From assembly GCF_017573545.1 (NCBI RefSeq), contig NZ_JAGEOK010000038.1:37407-101406 (forward strand): DNA of 64,000 bases, read 5' to 3'. Every line of letters begins with the position of its first letter. The first letter of the stretch is position 1. This stretch comes from Actinomadura nitritigenes (lineage in GTDB: Bacteria; Actinomycetota; Actinomycetes; Streptosporangiales; Streptosporangiaceae). Under the pieces are notes generated by a model that had not been told where the DNA came from, made no database searches, and saw only the letters and a program-made list of their open reading frames with translations. The position numbers and the translations under genes were made by a program. Below are positions 1-7,488 of this stretch, piece by piece.

Positions 1-203
1 CGAAGCGCGGCAAGCTGCCCCTGCACCTCGACGTGAACGCGACCGACCGCGACCAGGACGAGGAGCTCCAGCGGCTGTTCGACCTCGGTGCGCGGACCGC
101 CGACGTGGGGCAGACGGGCGAGGAGTCCTGGCACGTCCTCGCCGACCCGGAGGGCAACGAGTTCTGCCTGCTCCGCCGGAGGGTGCAGCCGGCATCGCGC
201 TGA
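1..203 (+). CDS. VOC/glyoxalase-like protein, C-terminal part
   Basis: The window opens inside this gene, so only the last 66 codons are present, ending in TGA at 201-203. The visible part reads HLDVNATD, then a helix-like acidic stretch, then WHVLADPEGNEFCLL. The final DPEGNEFCLL is the typical last beta strand of vicinal-oxygen-chelate (glyoxalase-like, Glyoxalase_6 type) domains. These are small cytoplasmic proteins, often metal-binding or antibiotic-binding. The substrate cannot be told from this fragment. The convergent MFS gene begins 33 bases downstream on the other strand. Confidence 0.75.
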   Translation, partial: KRGKLPLHLDVNATDRDQDEELQRLFDLGARTADVGQTGEESWHVLADPEGNEFCLLRRRVQPASR

Positions 204-236
204 GAGGCACCGTGCAGAGCGTCCCCGTGCGGAGCG

Positions 237-1472
237 TCACGGCGCCGGGGACGCGGAGCGCCCGCGGAGGGGCGGGGTGGCCGCCGCCACGATGGCGACG
301 GCGCCGAGGCAGAGCAGGCCGCCGCTGACGGCGGCCGCGGTGCCGGACGTGGCGTCCGCGACGAGCCCGGCGCGCAGGTTGCCGAGGTCGGGGCCGGCCT
401 GCCCGACGATCTGCTCGGCGGCGCCGACCCGGCCGAGGAGTTCGGTGGGAGTGCGGTTCTGGACGACGGTGCTCCGCGACACCACGGAGACGGTGTCGGC
501 GGCGCCCGCCAGGACCAGGCAGGCGAGTCCCGTCCACGGGTCCGGCGAGAGGCCGAACAGCGCGAGCGCGGCGCCCCAGCCGGCGGAGCCGGCGAGCATG
601 ACCCGGCCTGGATGGGGGAGCCGGGTGAAGGTGCCGGACAGCAGCGACGCGGCGACGCCGCCCGCCGCCATCGCGGTGAGGAACAGCCCGAGCGTGCGCG
701 GGTCGTCGCCGAACCGCTCCGCGTTGATCAGCGGGAACAGGCTGACCGGCATCGACAGCACGGTGACGGCGAGGTCGGTGAGCAGCGCCCCGCGGATCAC
801 CGGGGTCCGGACGAGGAACGCCAGGCCGTCCAGCACCCCGCGCAGTCCGGGACGTGCGGGCTCGTCGCCCGGACGCATCGGCGGCAGGCCGAACGCGCCG
901 TAGAGCGCGGCGGCGAAGGTGAGCGCGTCGATCAGGTAGCAGCCGCCGACGCCGAGGCCGCCCACGACCAGCCCGCCCAGCGCGGGCCCGGCCAGCATGG
1001 CGCCCTGGAAGGCGATCCGCCGGAGCGCCAGTCCGGCGGCCACCTGGTGCTTCGGCAGCAGCCTCGGGACGAAGGTGCGCGAGACGGGCCCGCCGCCCGC
1101 GGCGAAGCAGGACTGCACCGCGACCATCCCGAGGACGCCGGCGGGCGGGAGGTGCCCGAGGAGGCCCTGGAGCGCGAGGGCGAGCGAGCACGCCGTCTGC
1201 CCGGCCGTCGTGAGCAGGTAGAACCTCCGGCGGTCCACGCGGTCGGCGAGCGATCCCGCGAAGAGCCCGAGCGCGACGAGCGGAACCGCCTGCGCCAGGC
1301 CGACCGCGCCGGTCCAGGTGGTGCTCCGCGTCGCCTGCCAGACCTGGAACATCACGGCGACGAGCGTCATCTGCCCGCCGAACCCGGAGAGCGTCTGCCC
1401 CGCCCACAGCCGCCGGAAGGCGGGCGACCCGCGCAACGGCGCGACATCGAGCAGCATGTTCCTCAGCGTCAT
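237..1472 (-). CDS. MFS transporter (EntS/MFS_3-like exporter)
   Basis: A 411-residue polytopic inner-membrane protein of the major facilitator superfamily, with about twelve hydrophobic segments. Near residue 75 it has the MFS motif A, GSLADRVDRRRF, in the loop between helices 2 and 3. The N-terminus (SPAFRRLWAGQTLSGFG) resembles the MFS_3 exporters such as EntS. These export siderophores or drugs by proton antiport; the substrate here is unknown. The start is ATG at 1472 with GGGAGG upstream. The open frame continues far upstream through the next gene, but that extension is Arg/Pro-rich shadow sequence. A second MFS gene lies upstream on the same strand, 239 bases away. Confidence 0.88.
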   Translation of the reverse strand: MTLRNMLLDVAPLRGSPAFRRLWAGQTLSGFGGQMTLVAVMFQVWQATRSTTWTGAVGLAQAVPLVALGLFAGSLADRVDRRRFYLLTTAGQTACSLALALQGLLGHLPPAGVLGMVAVQSCFAAGGGPVSRTFVPRLLPKHQVAAGLALRRIAFQGAMLAGPALGGLVVGGLGVGGCYLIDALTFAAALYGAFGLPPMRPGDEPARPGLRGVLDGLAFLVRTPVIRGALLTDLAVTVLSMPVSLFPLINAERFGDDPRTLGLFLTAMAAGGVAASLLSGTFTRLPHPGRVMLAGSAGWGAALALFGLSPDPWTGLACLVLAGAADTVSVVSRSTVVQNRTPTELLGRVGAAEQIVGQAGPDLGNLRAGLVADATSGTAAAVSGGLLCLGAVAIVAAATPPLRGRSASPAP

Positions 1473-1569
1473 GCGCGATCGCCCTCCCCGGGGGTGTGGG
1501 AGCGCGCGAAGACTACAGGGCGCGGCCGGGCTCGAGGCGGCGGCGGCAGCCGGCCGCGAGGAGCGCGAA

Positions 1570-1595
1570 GCCCCGCGCCGTCGCGGGCGCGGGGC
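1570..1595 (-). terminator. Hairpin downstream of the second MFS gene
   Basis: GCCCCGCGCC (1570-1579) and GGCGCGGGGC (1586-1595) form a perfect 10-bp stem with a 6-base loop, in the 239-base gap between two co-directional MFS genes. It lies downstream of the gene at 1712-2893 and probably ends that transcript. There is no clear T-run, which is common in high-GC actinobacteria. Confidence 0.5.
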
Positions 1596-1711
1596 CGGCC
1601 GTCCGGATGGGCGGGCGTCCCGACGGGCAGGGCGCGGGGCGGGCCGTCCCTCCCGCACGGCGAATGCCGGGCGGGTCCGTCGAGGGTGATGCCGACCTGG
1701 TGTTCGGCGGG

Positions 1712-2893
1712 TCAGGAGCCGACGTGCTCCAGGGGGCGGTCGGGCTCGGCGGACGCGCGGCGGTCCCGGCGCAGGATGGAGAGGGCGATGCCCAGGCCCG
1801 CGACGGTGAGGGCCGCGCCGACCAGGTACAGCGAGCGGGGGCCGGGGCCCTGGTCGATGACGGCGCCGCCGAGCCAGCCCGCGAACGCGGCGGCGACCTG
1901 GAAGCCCGAGGCGTTGACCGCGACGGCCAGCGTCGGCGCGGCGCCCGCGGCGCTCAGCACGCGGGTCTGCATGCCCGGGATGATCGCGAAGGCGAGCAGC
2001 CCGAGGGCGAAGAGCAGCGGGACGGCGAGGACCCGCGCGGCCCCGGCGGCCCAGAACAGCACGAGGACGGCCGCGAGAACGGCGAGCAGGCCGGCCAGCG
2101 ACGGCATCAGGGCCCGGTCCGCGAGCCGGCCGCCGAGGAAGTTCCCCGCGACCGCGCCCGCCCCGTACACCAGCAGCAGGACGGGCACGGCGCCCTCGCC
2201 GAAGCCGCTGACGCCGGTGAGGAGCGGTGCGATGTAGGAGAAGACGGTCACCACGCCCACGTTGCCGACGGCTGTGAGCGCGATGGCGAGCTGGACGTCG
2301 CGGCCCGCGAAGACGCGCAGCTCGCCGCGCACCGAGCCGGTGGGGGCGGGGATCGCGGGGACGAACCGCAGCACCATCAGCAGGCCGGCGGCGGTGACCG
2401 CGGCGACGGCCGCGAACGCGGCGCGCCAGCCGAGATGCTGGCCGACGAGGGTGCCGAGCGGGGTGCCGAGGACGATGCCGAGGTTCATCCCGAGGGCGAC
2501 CTTCGCGACGGCCGAGGCCTGCCTCCCCTCGGCGGCCGTGGAGACGGCGGTGGCGATGGCGACGGCGAAGAACGTCGCGACGACGAGCCCGGCGGCGAAC
2601 CGGGCGGCCAGCAGCAGCCCGTAGCCGGGCGCCACCGCGGAGCCGAGGTTGGCGAGCACGGACACCGTGACGAGCCCCGCGACGAGGGGGCGGCGGGGCA
2701 GCCGCGCCGTCAGCGCGGTGACGACTGGACCGCCGACGATCATGCCGAGCGCGTAGGCGGTGACGAGCCGGCCGGCCGCGGGCACCGGCACCGCGAGCCC
2801 GGCGGCCACGTCGGGCAGGATGCCCGCGATCACGAACTCGCCGGTGGTCAGGCCGAACACCACCAGCATCAGCGAGAGCAGGGGGAGGGGCAC
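1712..2893 (-). CDS. MFS drug-efflux transporter (DHA1, Cmx/AraJ-like)
   Basis: A 393-residue DHA1-type major facilitator protein in the inner membrane. The N-terminus, LMLVVFGLTTGEFVIAGILP, matches the first helix of Cmx/CmrA chloramphenicol exporters and AraJ/YdhP-like proteins, so proton-driven efflux of a small molecule is likely; chloramphenicol itself is only one possibility. The start is GTG at 2893 with TTGGAG upstream. It is divergent from a MarR gene, and the 82-base gap between them holds two copies of a TAGTTCGAACT palindrome. This is the classic arrangement of an exporter repressed by its neighbouring MarR and released by ligand. Confidence 0.88.
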   Translation of the reverse strand: MPLPLLSLMLVVFGLTTGEFVIAGILPDVAAGLAVPVPAAGRLVTAYALGMIVGGPVVTALTARLPRRPLVAGLVTVSVLANLGSAVAPGYGLLLAARFAAGLVVATFFAVAIATAVSTAAEGRQASAVAKVALGMNLGIVLGTPLGTLVGQHLGWRAAFAAVAAVTAAGLLMVLRFVPAIPAPTGSVRGELRVFAGRDVQLAIALTAVGNVGVVTVFSYIAPLLTGVSGFGEGAVPVLLLVYGAGAVAGNFLGGRLADRALMPSLAGLLAVLAAVLVLFWAAGAARVLAVPLLFALGLLAFAIIPGMQTRVLSAAGAAPTLAVAVNASGFQVAAAFAGWLGGAVIDQGPGPRSLYLVGAALTVAGLGIALSILRRDRRASAEPDRPLEHVGS

Positions 2894-2908
2894 GCGTACG
2901 CTCCAATG

Positions 2909-2935
2909 TAGTTCGAACTCGTATAGTTCGAACTA
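2909..2935. promoter_or_regulatory. Double MarR operator
   Basis: TAGTTCGAACTC (2909-2920) and the perfect palindrome TAGTTCGAACTA (2924-2935) sit 15 bp apart, centre to centre, between the divergent exporter (start 2893) and marR (start 2976). Adjacent near-identical 12-bp palindromes in an exporter/MarR divergent region are most simply the repressor's sites, occluding both promoters. Confidence 0.75.
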
Positions 2936-2975
2936 TCATTATCATGACTCGAATCAGGTCGGGTAGACTTCCGGC

Positions 2976-3407
2976 ATGGCGCAGCAGCCCGCGCAGGCGG
3001 CGGACGACATCGACCGGGACGTGTGCAAGCTCGTCCACCGGTTCGTGCAGCGGCTCGACGTCCACGTGCGGCGCGTCGCCGAGGACGTCGGCATGACCGC
3101 GTCCCAGGTCGTCGCGCTCCGCGAGCTGTCCGAGCCGATCACGGCGCGCGAGCTGGCCGTCCGGATGGCGTGCGAGGCGTCCAACGCCACGTTCGTCCTC
3201 GACCGGCTCGAAGCGCAGGACCTGATCGAGCGCCGCCCCCACCCCACCGACCGGCGCGCCAAGCAGATCGTCCTCACCCCGGCGGGGGAGCGGGCCCGCG
3301 CCGGCGTCCTCGACCGCCTCGGCGCGCACTCCCCGCTCGCCGCGCTCGCCGACGACAGGCAGGAGGCCCTGCGCGACCTGCTCCGCGACCTGCTGGCCGA
3401 CGGCTGA
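2976..3407 (+). CDS. MarR family transcriptional regulator
   Basis: A 143-residue winged-helix regulator. The sequence MTASQVVALRELSEPITARELAVRM followed by NATFVLDRLEAQDLIERRPH and DRRAKQIVLTPAG gives the MarR helix-turn-helix, recognition helix and wing with the conserved D-R-R-A. MarR proteins are cytoplasmic dimers that usually repress an adjacent exporter until a phenolic or drug ligand binds. The divergent MFS gene and the double TAGTTCGAACT palindrome between them support that role. The ATG at 2976 has little Shine-Dalgarno sequence, so the transcript may have a short or absent leader. Confidence 0.9.
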   Translation: MAQQPAQAADDIDRDVCKLVHRFVQRLDVHVRRVAEDVGMTASQVVALRELSEPITARELAVRMACEASNATFVLDRLEAQDLIERRPHPTDRRAKQIVLTPAGERARAGVLDRLGAHSPLAALADDRQEALRDLLRDLLADG

Positions 3408-3468
3408 GCACCCGCGGCCCGCGCGGAGCCGGGCCCGAACGCGCGTCCGCCTCGCCGGACGGCGCCGG

Positions 3469-4347
3469 TCAGGCGAGGTCGGCGAGGGTGTCCCGGAAGC
3501 GGTGGACGAGCGGGTCGGTCTCGTTGGCGCGCCAGACGAGGTAGAGGGTCGTGTTCGTGCCCGCGAGCGGGCGCGGCGCCACCCCGACGCGGCGCAGCGC
3601 GCGGTGCGAGTCGGGCATCACCGCGCCCCCGAAACCGGCCGCGACCAGGGCGAGGACGGTCTGCACGCTGCGGCCGCGCGCGCCGATGCGGGGCACGACG
3701 CCCGCCTGGTCGCACAGCGCGAGGATCTCGTCGTGGGAGTGCGGCGACACCTCGCGCGGCCACACGACGAGCGGGATCCGGCCGAGCGCGCTCAGCGGCG
3801 CGGGACCCGCCGCGTGCGCGAGCGGGTGCGCGGACGGCAGGAACAGGGTGAGCGGCTGGTTCCACCACGGCTTGGTTGCGAGCCGGGCGTCGCGGGACGG
3901 GAGCCGCTGGACGGCGAGGTCGAACCGCCCGTCGAGCACGCCGTCGGACATCTCGGCGTCGTTGAAGCTCTCCTCCAGCCGCAGGTCGACGCGGGGGAGT
4001 TCGCGGCGGAGCCGGCCGAGCGCGCCGCCGAGCGGCCCGTTGATCCCGGACCCGGCGAACGTCACCGTCACGCGTCCGGTGAGGCCCTGCGCGGCGAGCC
4101 GGACGTCCTCCAGCGCCGCCTCCGCCTCGGCCAGCACCACCGAAGCCCGCTTGACCAGCGCCTTTCCGGCGGCGGTCGGGGTGAGGCCGCGCCCTTCGCG
4201 GACGAACAGCCCGGTGCCGAGGCGGCGTTCCAGCTCGCGCAGCTGGCGGCTGAGGGTCGGCTGGGTCAGCCGCAGGCGGCGCGCGGCGCCGCTGATCGAG
4301 CCCTCCTCGGCGATCGCGACGACGTAGCCGAGCATCCGCAGATCCAT
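3469..4347 (-). CDS. LysR family transcriptional regulator
   Basis: A 292-residue LysR-type regulator. Residues 1-60 (MDLRMLGYVVAIAEEGSISG, then RRLRLTQPTLSRQLRELERR) are the helix-turn-helix and linker helix; the remainder is the periplasmic-binding-like effector domain. The start ATG at 4347 has TCGGGAGG 6 bases upstream; an upstream in-frame start at 4383 is less likely because it adds a non-conserved dozen residues. The gene is divergent from a carboxymuconolactone-decarboxylase-like gene, its likely target. The effector ligand is unknown. Confidence 0.9.
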   Translation of the reverse strand: MDLRMLGYVVAIAEEGSISGAARRLRLTQPTLSRQLRELERRLGTGLFVREGRGLTPTAAGKALVKRASVVLAEAEAALEDVRLAAQGLTGRVTVTFAGSGINGPLGGALGRLRRELPRVDLRLEESFNDAEMSDGVLDGRFDLAVQRLPSRDARLATKPWWNQPLTLFLPSAHPLAHAAGPAPLSALGRIPLVVWPREVSPHSHDEILALCDQAGVVPRIGARGRSVQTVLALVAAGFGGAVMPDSHRALRRVGVAPRPLAGTNTTLYLVWRANETDPLVHRFRDTLADLA

Positions 4348-4454
4348 CCATGCCTCCCGAGCATGGGAAGTATATCTCCACATGCCTCAGAGGCAGCCGA
4401 AGCGGGTTTCCGGGCCACGATCGAGTCATCGCAAACCGCTTCGAGGAGGACGAG

Positions 4455-4856
4455 ATGAACCGCGAAGAGCGCCACCGGCACGGAATGAAGGTCCTGGAGC
4501 AGGTCGACGGGGAGGCCGGGCAGCGGATCGTCGACTCGCTCGCCGACGTCTCGCCCGAGCTGGGCCACCAGGTCGTCGCCTGGGCGTTCGGCGACATGTA
4601 CGCCCGGCCCGAACTGCCCGCACGCGACCGCCAGCTCGTCACGCTCGGCGTGCTGGCGGCGCTGGGCGGCTGCGAGATCGAGCTCGAGGTGCACATCAAC
4701 GCCGCGCTGAACGTGGGCCTGACCGCCACGGAGATCGCCGAGGCGCTGCTGCACACGTCCGTCTACGCGGGGATGCCCCGATCGATCAACGCGACGCTCG
4801 TGGCCAAGAAGGTGTTCGGCGAGCGCGGCCTGCTGCCGGTCAGCAACCTGTCGTGA
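4455..4856 (+). CDS. Carboxymuconolactone decarboxylase family protein
   Basis: A 133-residue alpha-helical protein of the CMD family (PF02627). It has the family pattern RQLVTLGVLAALGGCEIELE, then VHINAALNVGLTATEIAEAL and YAGMPRSINA. There is one Cys in the C-E-I-E-L-E-V-H segment rather than the C-x-x-C of AhpD, so peroxidase activity of the AhpD kind is not expected; a decarboxylase-like role is possible. ATG at 4455 follows GAGGAGGACGAG. It is divergent from the LysR gene, which probably controls it, and is closed by a strong hairpin. Confidence 0.87.
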   Translation: MNREERHRHGMKVLEQVDGEAGQRIVDSLADVSPELGHQVVAWAFGDMYARPELPARDRQLVTLGVLAALGGCEIELEVHINAALNVGLTATEIAEALLHTSVYAGMPRSINATLVAKKVFGERGLLPVSNLS

Positions 4857-4865
4857 ACGCGGGCG

Positions 4866-4896
4866 GGCCCTTCCGGGAGCGTCTCCCGGAAGGGCC
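4866..4896. terminator. Bidirectional hairpin terminator
   Basis: GGCCCTTCCGGGAG (4866-4879), loop CGT, CTCCCGGAAGGGCC (4883-4896): a perfect 14-bp stem between the convergent CMD-family gene (ends 4856) and the membrane-protein gene (ends 4902). Confidence 0.85.
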
Positions 4897-4901
4897 GGAG
4901 G

Positions 4902-5897
4902 TCAGGTGAGCGCCGGTTCCGGGGTGCGGGGGGCGGTGGCCGCCCGCCCGGCGCGGCCGCGCCGGGCGCCGAGTGCGAGGAGGGCGGCCCCGAGCACCGT
5001 CCAGCCGGCGAGCACCGCGATCGGGCGGGCGGCGCCGGCGCCGTCGAAGAAGGCGGCCGAGCGCAGCAGGGTCGCGCTCGCGCCGGGCGGGAGGTACTGG
5101 CCGACCTCGCCCCACGGCCGTGGCAGCAGCTCGGGGGCCGAGGTCGCGGCGGACAGCGGGTTGCCGACCAGCAGGAAGACGACGGCGCCGAGGCCGAGCC
5201 CGGCCCGCGCGAGGGAGGCCAGCCCGGCGACGGTGCCGGTGACGGCGGTGATGGTGACCGCCATGACGCCGGCGATGGCGAGGTAGGGGCCGGGCAGCAG
5301 CGACATCCAGGACTGCGCGAGGGCCGCCGAGCCGAGCCCGCCGAGCAGCGCGAACAGCAGCACGCCGGCGGCCCGCCAGGACACCCGGCGGACCGTGAAG
5401 GTCAGCAGCGCGGCCGCGGCGATCGACGACATGATCAGCGGGAGCGCCATGCCGCCGAACCCGGTGCCGCGCGGGTCGTCGGGATCGGCGGCGACGACGT
5501 CCCGGACGGCGGGCACCGCGCCCGCCGCCGCGTCGCGCTTCGGGGCGAACTGCTGGGCCAGGGCGTCGAGCTGCTGCGCGATCGCCGGGGAGGCGGCGGA
5601 GGCGGTGAGCACCTGCGGCCCGGACGGCGAGGCGATGATCGCGCCGTAGGCGTCGCGGTCGGTGAGGGCCTTGCGCGCGGACGCCTCGTCCGGGCGGGTC
5701 GAGATGGCGAAGGCGCCGGGCCGGGCGTCCGCCAGCCGTTCGGCGACCGGCCCGGCCGCGGGGCCGGCCACGACGATGGGGACGCGGCGCGGCGCGAGGT
5801 GGGCGGACGGCCACGCGAACGCCGTGATCATGACGATCTGCAGCAGTGCGGCGCCGACGGCGGCGCCCAGGGCCCGCACCGCGGGGGAGGACTTCAT
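4902..5897 (-). CDS. ABC-2-like membrane protein
   Basis: A 331-residue membrane protein. It has one N-terminal transmembrane helix (about residues 8-28), then an extracytoplasmic region of about 135 residues containing RPDEASARKALTDRDAYGAI, then about five closely spaced helices in the C-terminal half. This layout (TM1, large loop, cluster of helices) is that of ABC-2/YhgE-type permease or export proteins. No ATPase is encoded beside it, so the transport role is inference. The start is ATG at 5897 with GAGGAG. It is divergent from a tetR gene and shares with it a region holding AACGAACGTTCGTT-type palindromes, so it is very likely repressed by that regulator. Confidence 0.72.
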   Translation of the reverse strand: MKSSPAVRALGAAVGAALLQIVMITAFAWPSAHLAPRRVPIVVAGPAAGPVAERLADARPGAFAISTRPDEASARKALTDRDAYGAIIASPSGPQVLTASAASPAIAQQLDALAQQFAPKRDAAAGAVPAVRDVVAADPDDPRGTGFGGMALPLIMSSIAAAALLTFTVRRVSWRAAGVLLFALLGGLGSAALAQSWMSLLPGPYLAIAGVMAVTITAVTGTVAGLASLARAGLGLGAVVFLLVGNPLSAATSAPELLPRPWGEVGQYLPPGASATLLRSAAFFDGAGAARPIAVLAGWTVLGAALLALGARRGRAGRAATAPRTPEPALT

Positions 5898-5911
5898 GCC
5901 CGCTCCTCAAG

Positions 5912-5991
5912 AAAAGCGAATGTCCGTTCTTTTTAACTCTCGAAAGCGTCGCACCGCTCCGGCCGGCTTGTCAAGAAACGAACGTTCGTTT
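5912..5991. promoter_or_regulatory. TetR operators, one perfect and one degenerate
   Basis: A perfect 16-bp palindrome AAACGAACGTTCGTTT occupies 5976-5991, just ahead of tetR (start 6004). A degenerate copy, AAGCGAATGTCCGTTCTT, lies at about 5914-5931, just ahead of the divergent membrane-protein gene (start 5897). Each divergent gene therefore has its own site. Confidence 0.75.
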
Positions 5992-6003
5992 TAGATTGGG
6001 GAG

Positions 6004-6615
6004 ATGCCGCGAGTCAGCGAGGAGCACCTCGAACGCCGCCGCCGCCAGATCCTGGACGCCGCGCGCCGGTGCTTCGTGCGCAAGGGCGTCCACGAGACGT
6101 CCATGCAGGACATCTTCGCCGAGTCCGGGCTGTCGGCCGGGGCCGTCTACCGGTACTTCAAGAGCAAGAACGAGATCGTCGCCGCCAACCTGATGGCCGT
6201 GGTCGGCGACCTGCAGGCGTTCCTGGTCGACCTCACCACCGGCGACGGGCCGCTCCCGCTGGACGAGATCCTCGAAGCGCTCGCCGACAAGCTCACCGGC
6301 CTGTCCGGCGAGGACGGGCCCGTGCGGCTCGCCCCGCAGGCCTGGGCCCTCGCCATGTACGACCCGGGCCTCGCCGACCACCTCACCCGGTCGTTCGCCG
6401 GGCTGCGCGAGATCTGGGGCGCCTACCTGCGGCGGCTCGTCGACGAGGGGCGGCTGCCGGCCGGGACCGACGTCGAGGCCGCGAGCAAGACCCTCTTCGC
6501 GATCATGCCCGGCTACCTGCTGCAGCGGCTCCTGATCGACGACGTGACGCCGCAGGATCTGAAGCGCGGCATCAGGGCGCTCGCCAACGCCGCCCTGGTC
6601 GCGCAGCCCGTCTGA
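6004..6615 (+). CDS. TetR family transcriptional regulator
   Basis: A 203-residue TetR regulator. The N-terminal DNA-binding domain reads RRRQILDAARRCFVRKGVHE, then TSMQDIFAESGLSAGAVYRY and FKSKNEIV, the standard three helices with the FxSK end. The C-terminal ligand domain is helical and of ordinary length. ATG at 6004 follows the perfect AAACGAACGTTCGTTT palindrome by 12 bases, so autoregulation is likely. The divergent membrane protein is the presumed target. It ends convergently with phoU. Confidence 0.92.
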   Translation: MPRVSEEHLERRRRQILDAARRCFVRKGVHETSMQDIFAESGLSAGAVYRYFKSKNEIVAANLMAVVGDLQAFLVDLTTGDGPLPLDEILEALADKLTGLSGEDGPVRLAPQAWALAMYDPGLADHLTRSFAGLREIWGAYLRRLVDEGRLPAGTDVEAASKTLFAIMPGYLLQRLLIDDVTPQDLKRGIRALANAALVAQPV

Positions 6616-6626
6616 CCCCGCCGCGG

Positions 6627-6645
6627 CCCGGCCTGGGCGGCCGGG
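6627..6645. terminator. Hairpin between tetR and phoU
   Basis: CCCGGCC (6627-6633) and GGCCGGG (6639-6645) pair across a 5-base loop between the convergent tetR (ends 6615) and phoU (ends 6646). It is short but perfectly paired. Confidence 0.5.
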
Positions 6646-7308
6646 TCAGGAGAGCTCGGTGATCTCCGCGGGGCGCTGCCCGGTGACCAGGTAGACGACG
6701 TTCTCCGCGACGTGGACGGCGTGGTCGGCGAAGCGCTCGAAGTAGCGGCCGGCGAGCGTGATGTCGACGGCCGGCTCGACGCCGTGCTTCCACTTCGGGG
6801 ACAGCAGGATGTCGAACAGGCGGCGGTGCAGGCGGTCCATCTGGTCGTCGTCGGCGTCGAGCTCGAGGCCCATCTCGACGTCCTGGGACGCGATCACACT
6901 GCCCGTCTTGGCGATCATCCGCTCGGCGATCTGGCCCATCTCCAGCACGGTGGCCTGCAGCTCCGGCGGGACGGCCGACTCGGGGTGGCGGCGGCGCGCG
7001 GTCTTGGCGATGTGCACCGCGAGGTCGCCCATCCGCTCCAGGTCGCCGCTCATCCGCAGCGCGGTGATCAGCGTCCGCAGGTCGCCGGCCACCGGCTGCT
7101 GCCGGGCCATCAGGTCGAAGACCGTCTCCTCGATCTCCGCGTCGATCTTGTTGACGTGCTCGTCCCCGCTGATGACCTCCTCCGACAGCCGCAGGTCCGC
7201 GTCCAGCAGCGCGGTGACCGCGCGCGCCATCGCGGAGCGGACGAGCCGGGTCATCTCCACCAGCTTGTCGGAGAGGGAGTCGAGCTCCTCGTGATACGCG
7301 TCACGCAA
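6646..7308 (-). CDS. phoU: Phosphate signalling protein PhoU
   Basis: A 220-residue protein with the PhoU double three-helix-bundle repeat. It starts LRDAYHEELDSLSDKLVEMT, matching actinobacterial PhoU N-termini (usually MRDAYHEELDS), and has the metal-binding signatures E-x-x-x-D in both halves, for example NKIDAEIEETVFDLMARQQP and YFERFADHAVHVAENVVYLV. PhoU links the phosphate transporter Pst to the phosphate histidine kinase and restrains it when phosphate is plentiful. The start is an unusual TTG at 7308, chosen from homology and from CCGAGGA placed 8 bases upstream. It is divergent from senX3-regX3, with a PHO-box-like repeat in the gap. Confidence 0.93.
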   Translation of the reverse strand: MRDAYHEELDSLSDKLVEMTRLVRSAMARAVTALLDADLRLSEEVISGDEHVNKIDAEIEETVFDLMARQQPVAGDLRTLITALRMSGDLERMGDLAVHIAKTARRRHPESAVPPELQATVLEMGQIAERMIAKTGSVIASQDVEMGLELDADDDQMDRLHRRLFDILLSPKWKHGVEPAVDITLAGRYFERFADHAVHVAENVVYLVTGQRPAEITELS

Positions 7309-7382
7309 TTGGGATTCCTCGGGGCAAAGGGGGCGAAAGAGGGTCATTCCGGGCGGACTCGCCCACGCAACAGCCTGCCCGA

Positions 7383-7426
7383 CCAGCATGAACCCTCGCG
7401 TATAGGAAGGTGAACTTTCGGGGAAC
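7383..7426 (-). promoter_or_regulatory. PHO-box-like 11-bp direct repeats upstream of phoU
   Basis: Read on the minus strand, four consecutive 11-base units run from 7426 to 7383: GTTCCCCGAAA, GTTCACCTTCC, TATACGCGAGG, GTTCATGCTGG. Three begin with GTTC at exact 11-base register (7426, 7415, 7393). Direct 11-nt repeats of GTTCAcc type are the established PhoP/RegX3-class recognition sequence in actinomycetes. The site lies between phoU and senX3, so it may control phoU, the two-component operon, or both. Confidence 0.7.
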
Positions 7427-7488
7427 GAGACGCCGTTCGGGCGGCCCGCCGGGCGGCGACCCTCGAAACGCCGCTTACGATCCGTGGT

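Noticed and set aside
1496..2911. Long open frames on the plus strand antisense to the two MFS genes (up to about 540 codons)
   Set aside because: They encode Arg/Pro/Gly/Glu-rich composition typical of shadow frames in high-GC DNA, lack ribosome sites and run opposite to well-supported transporters.
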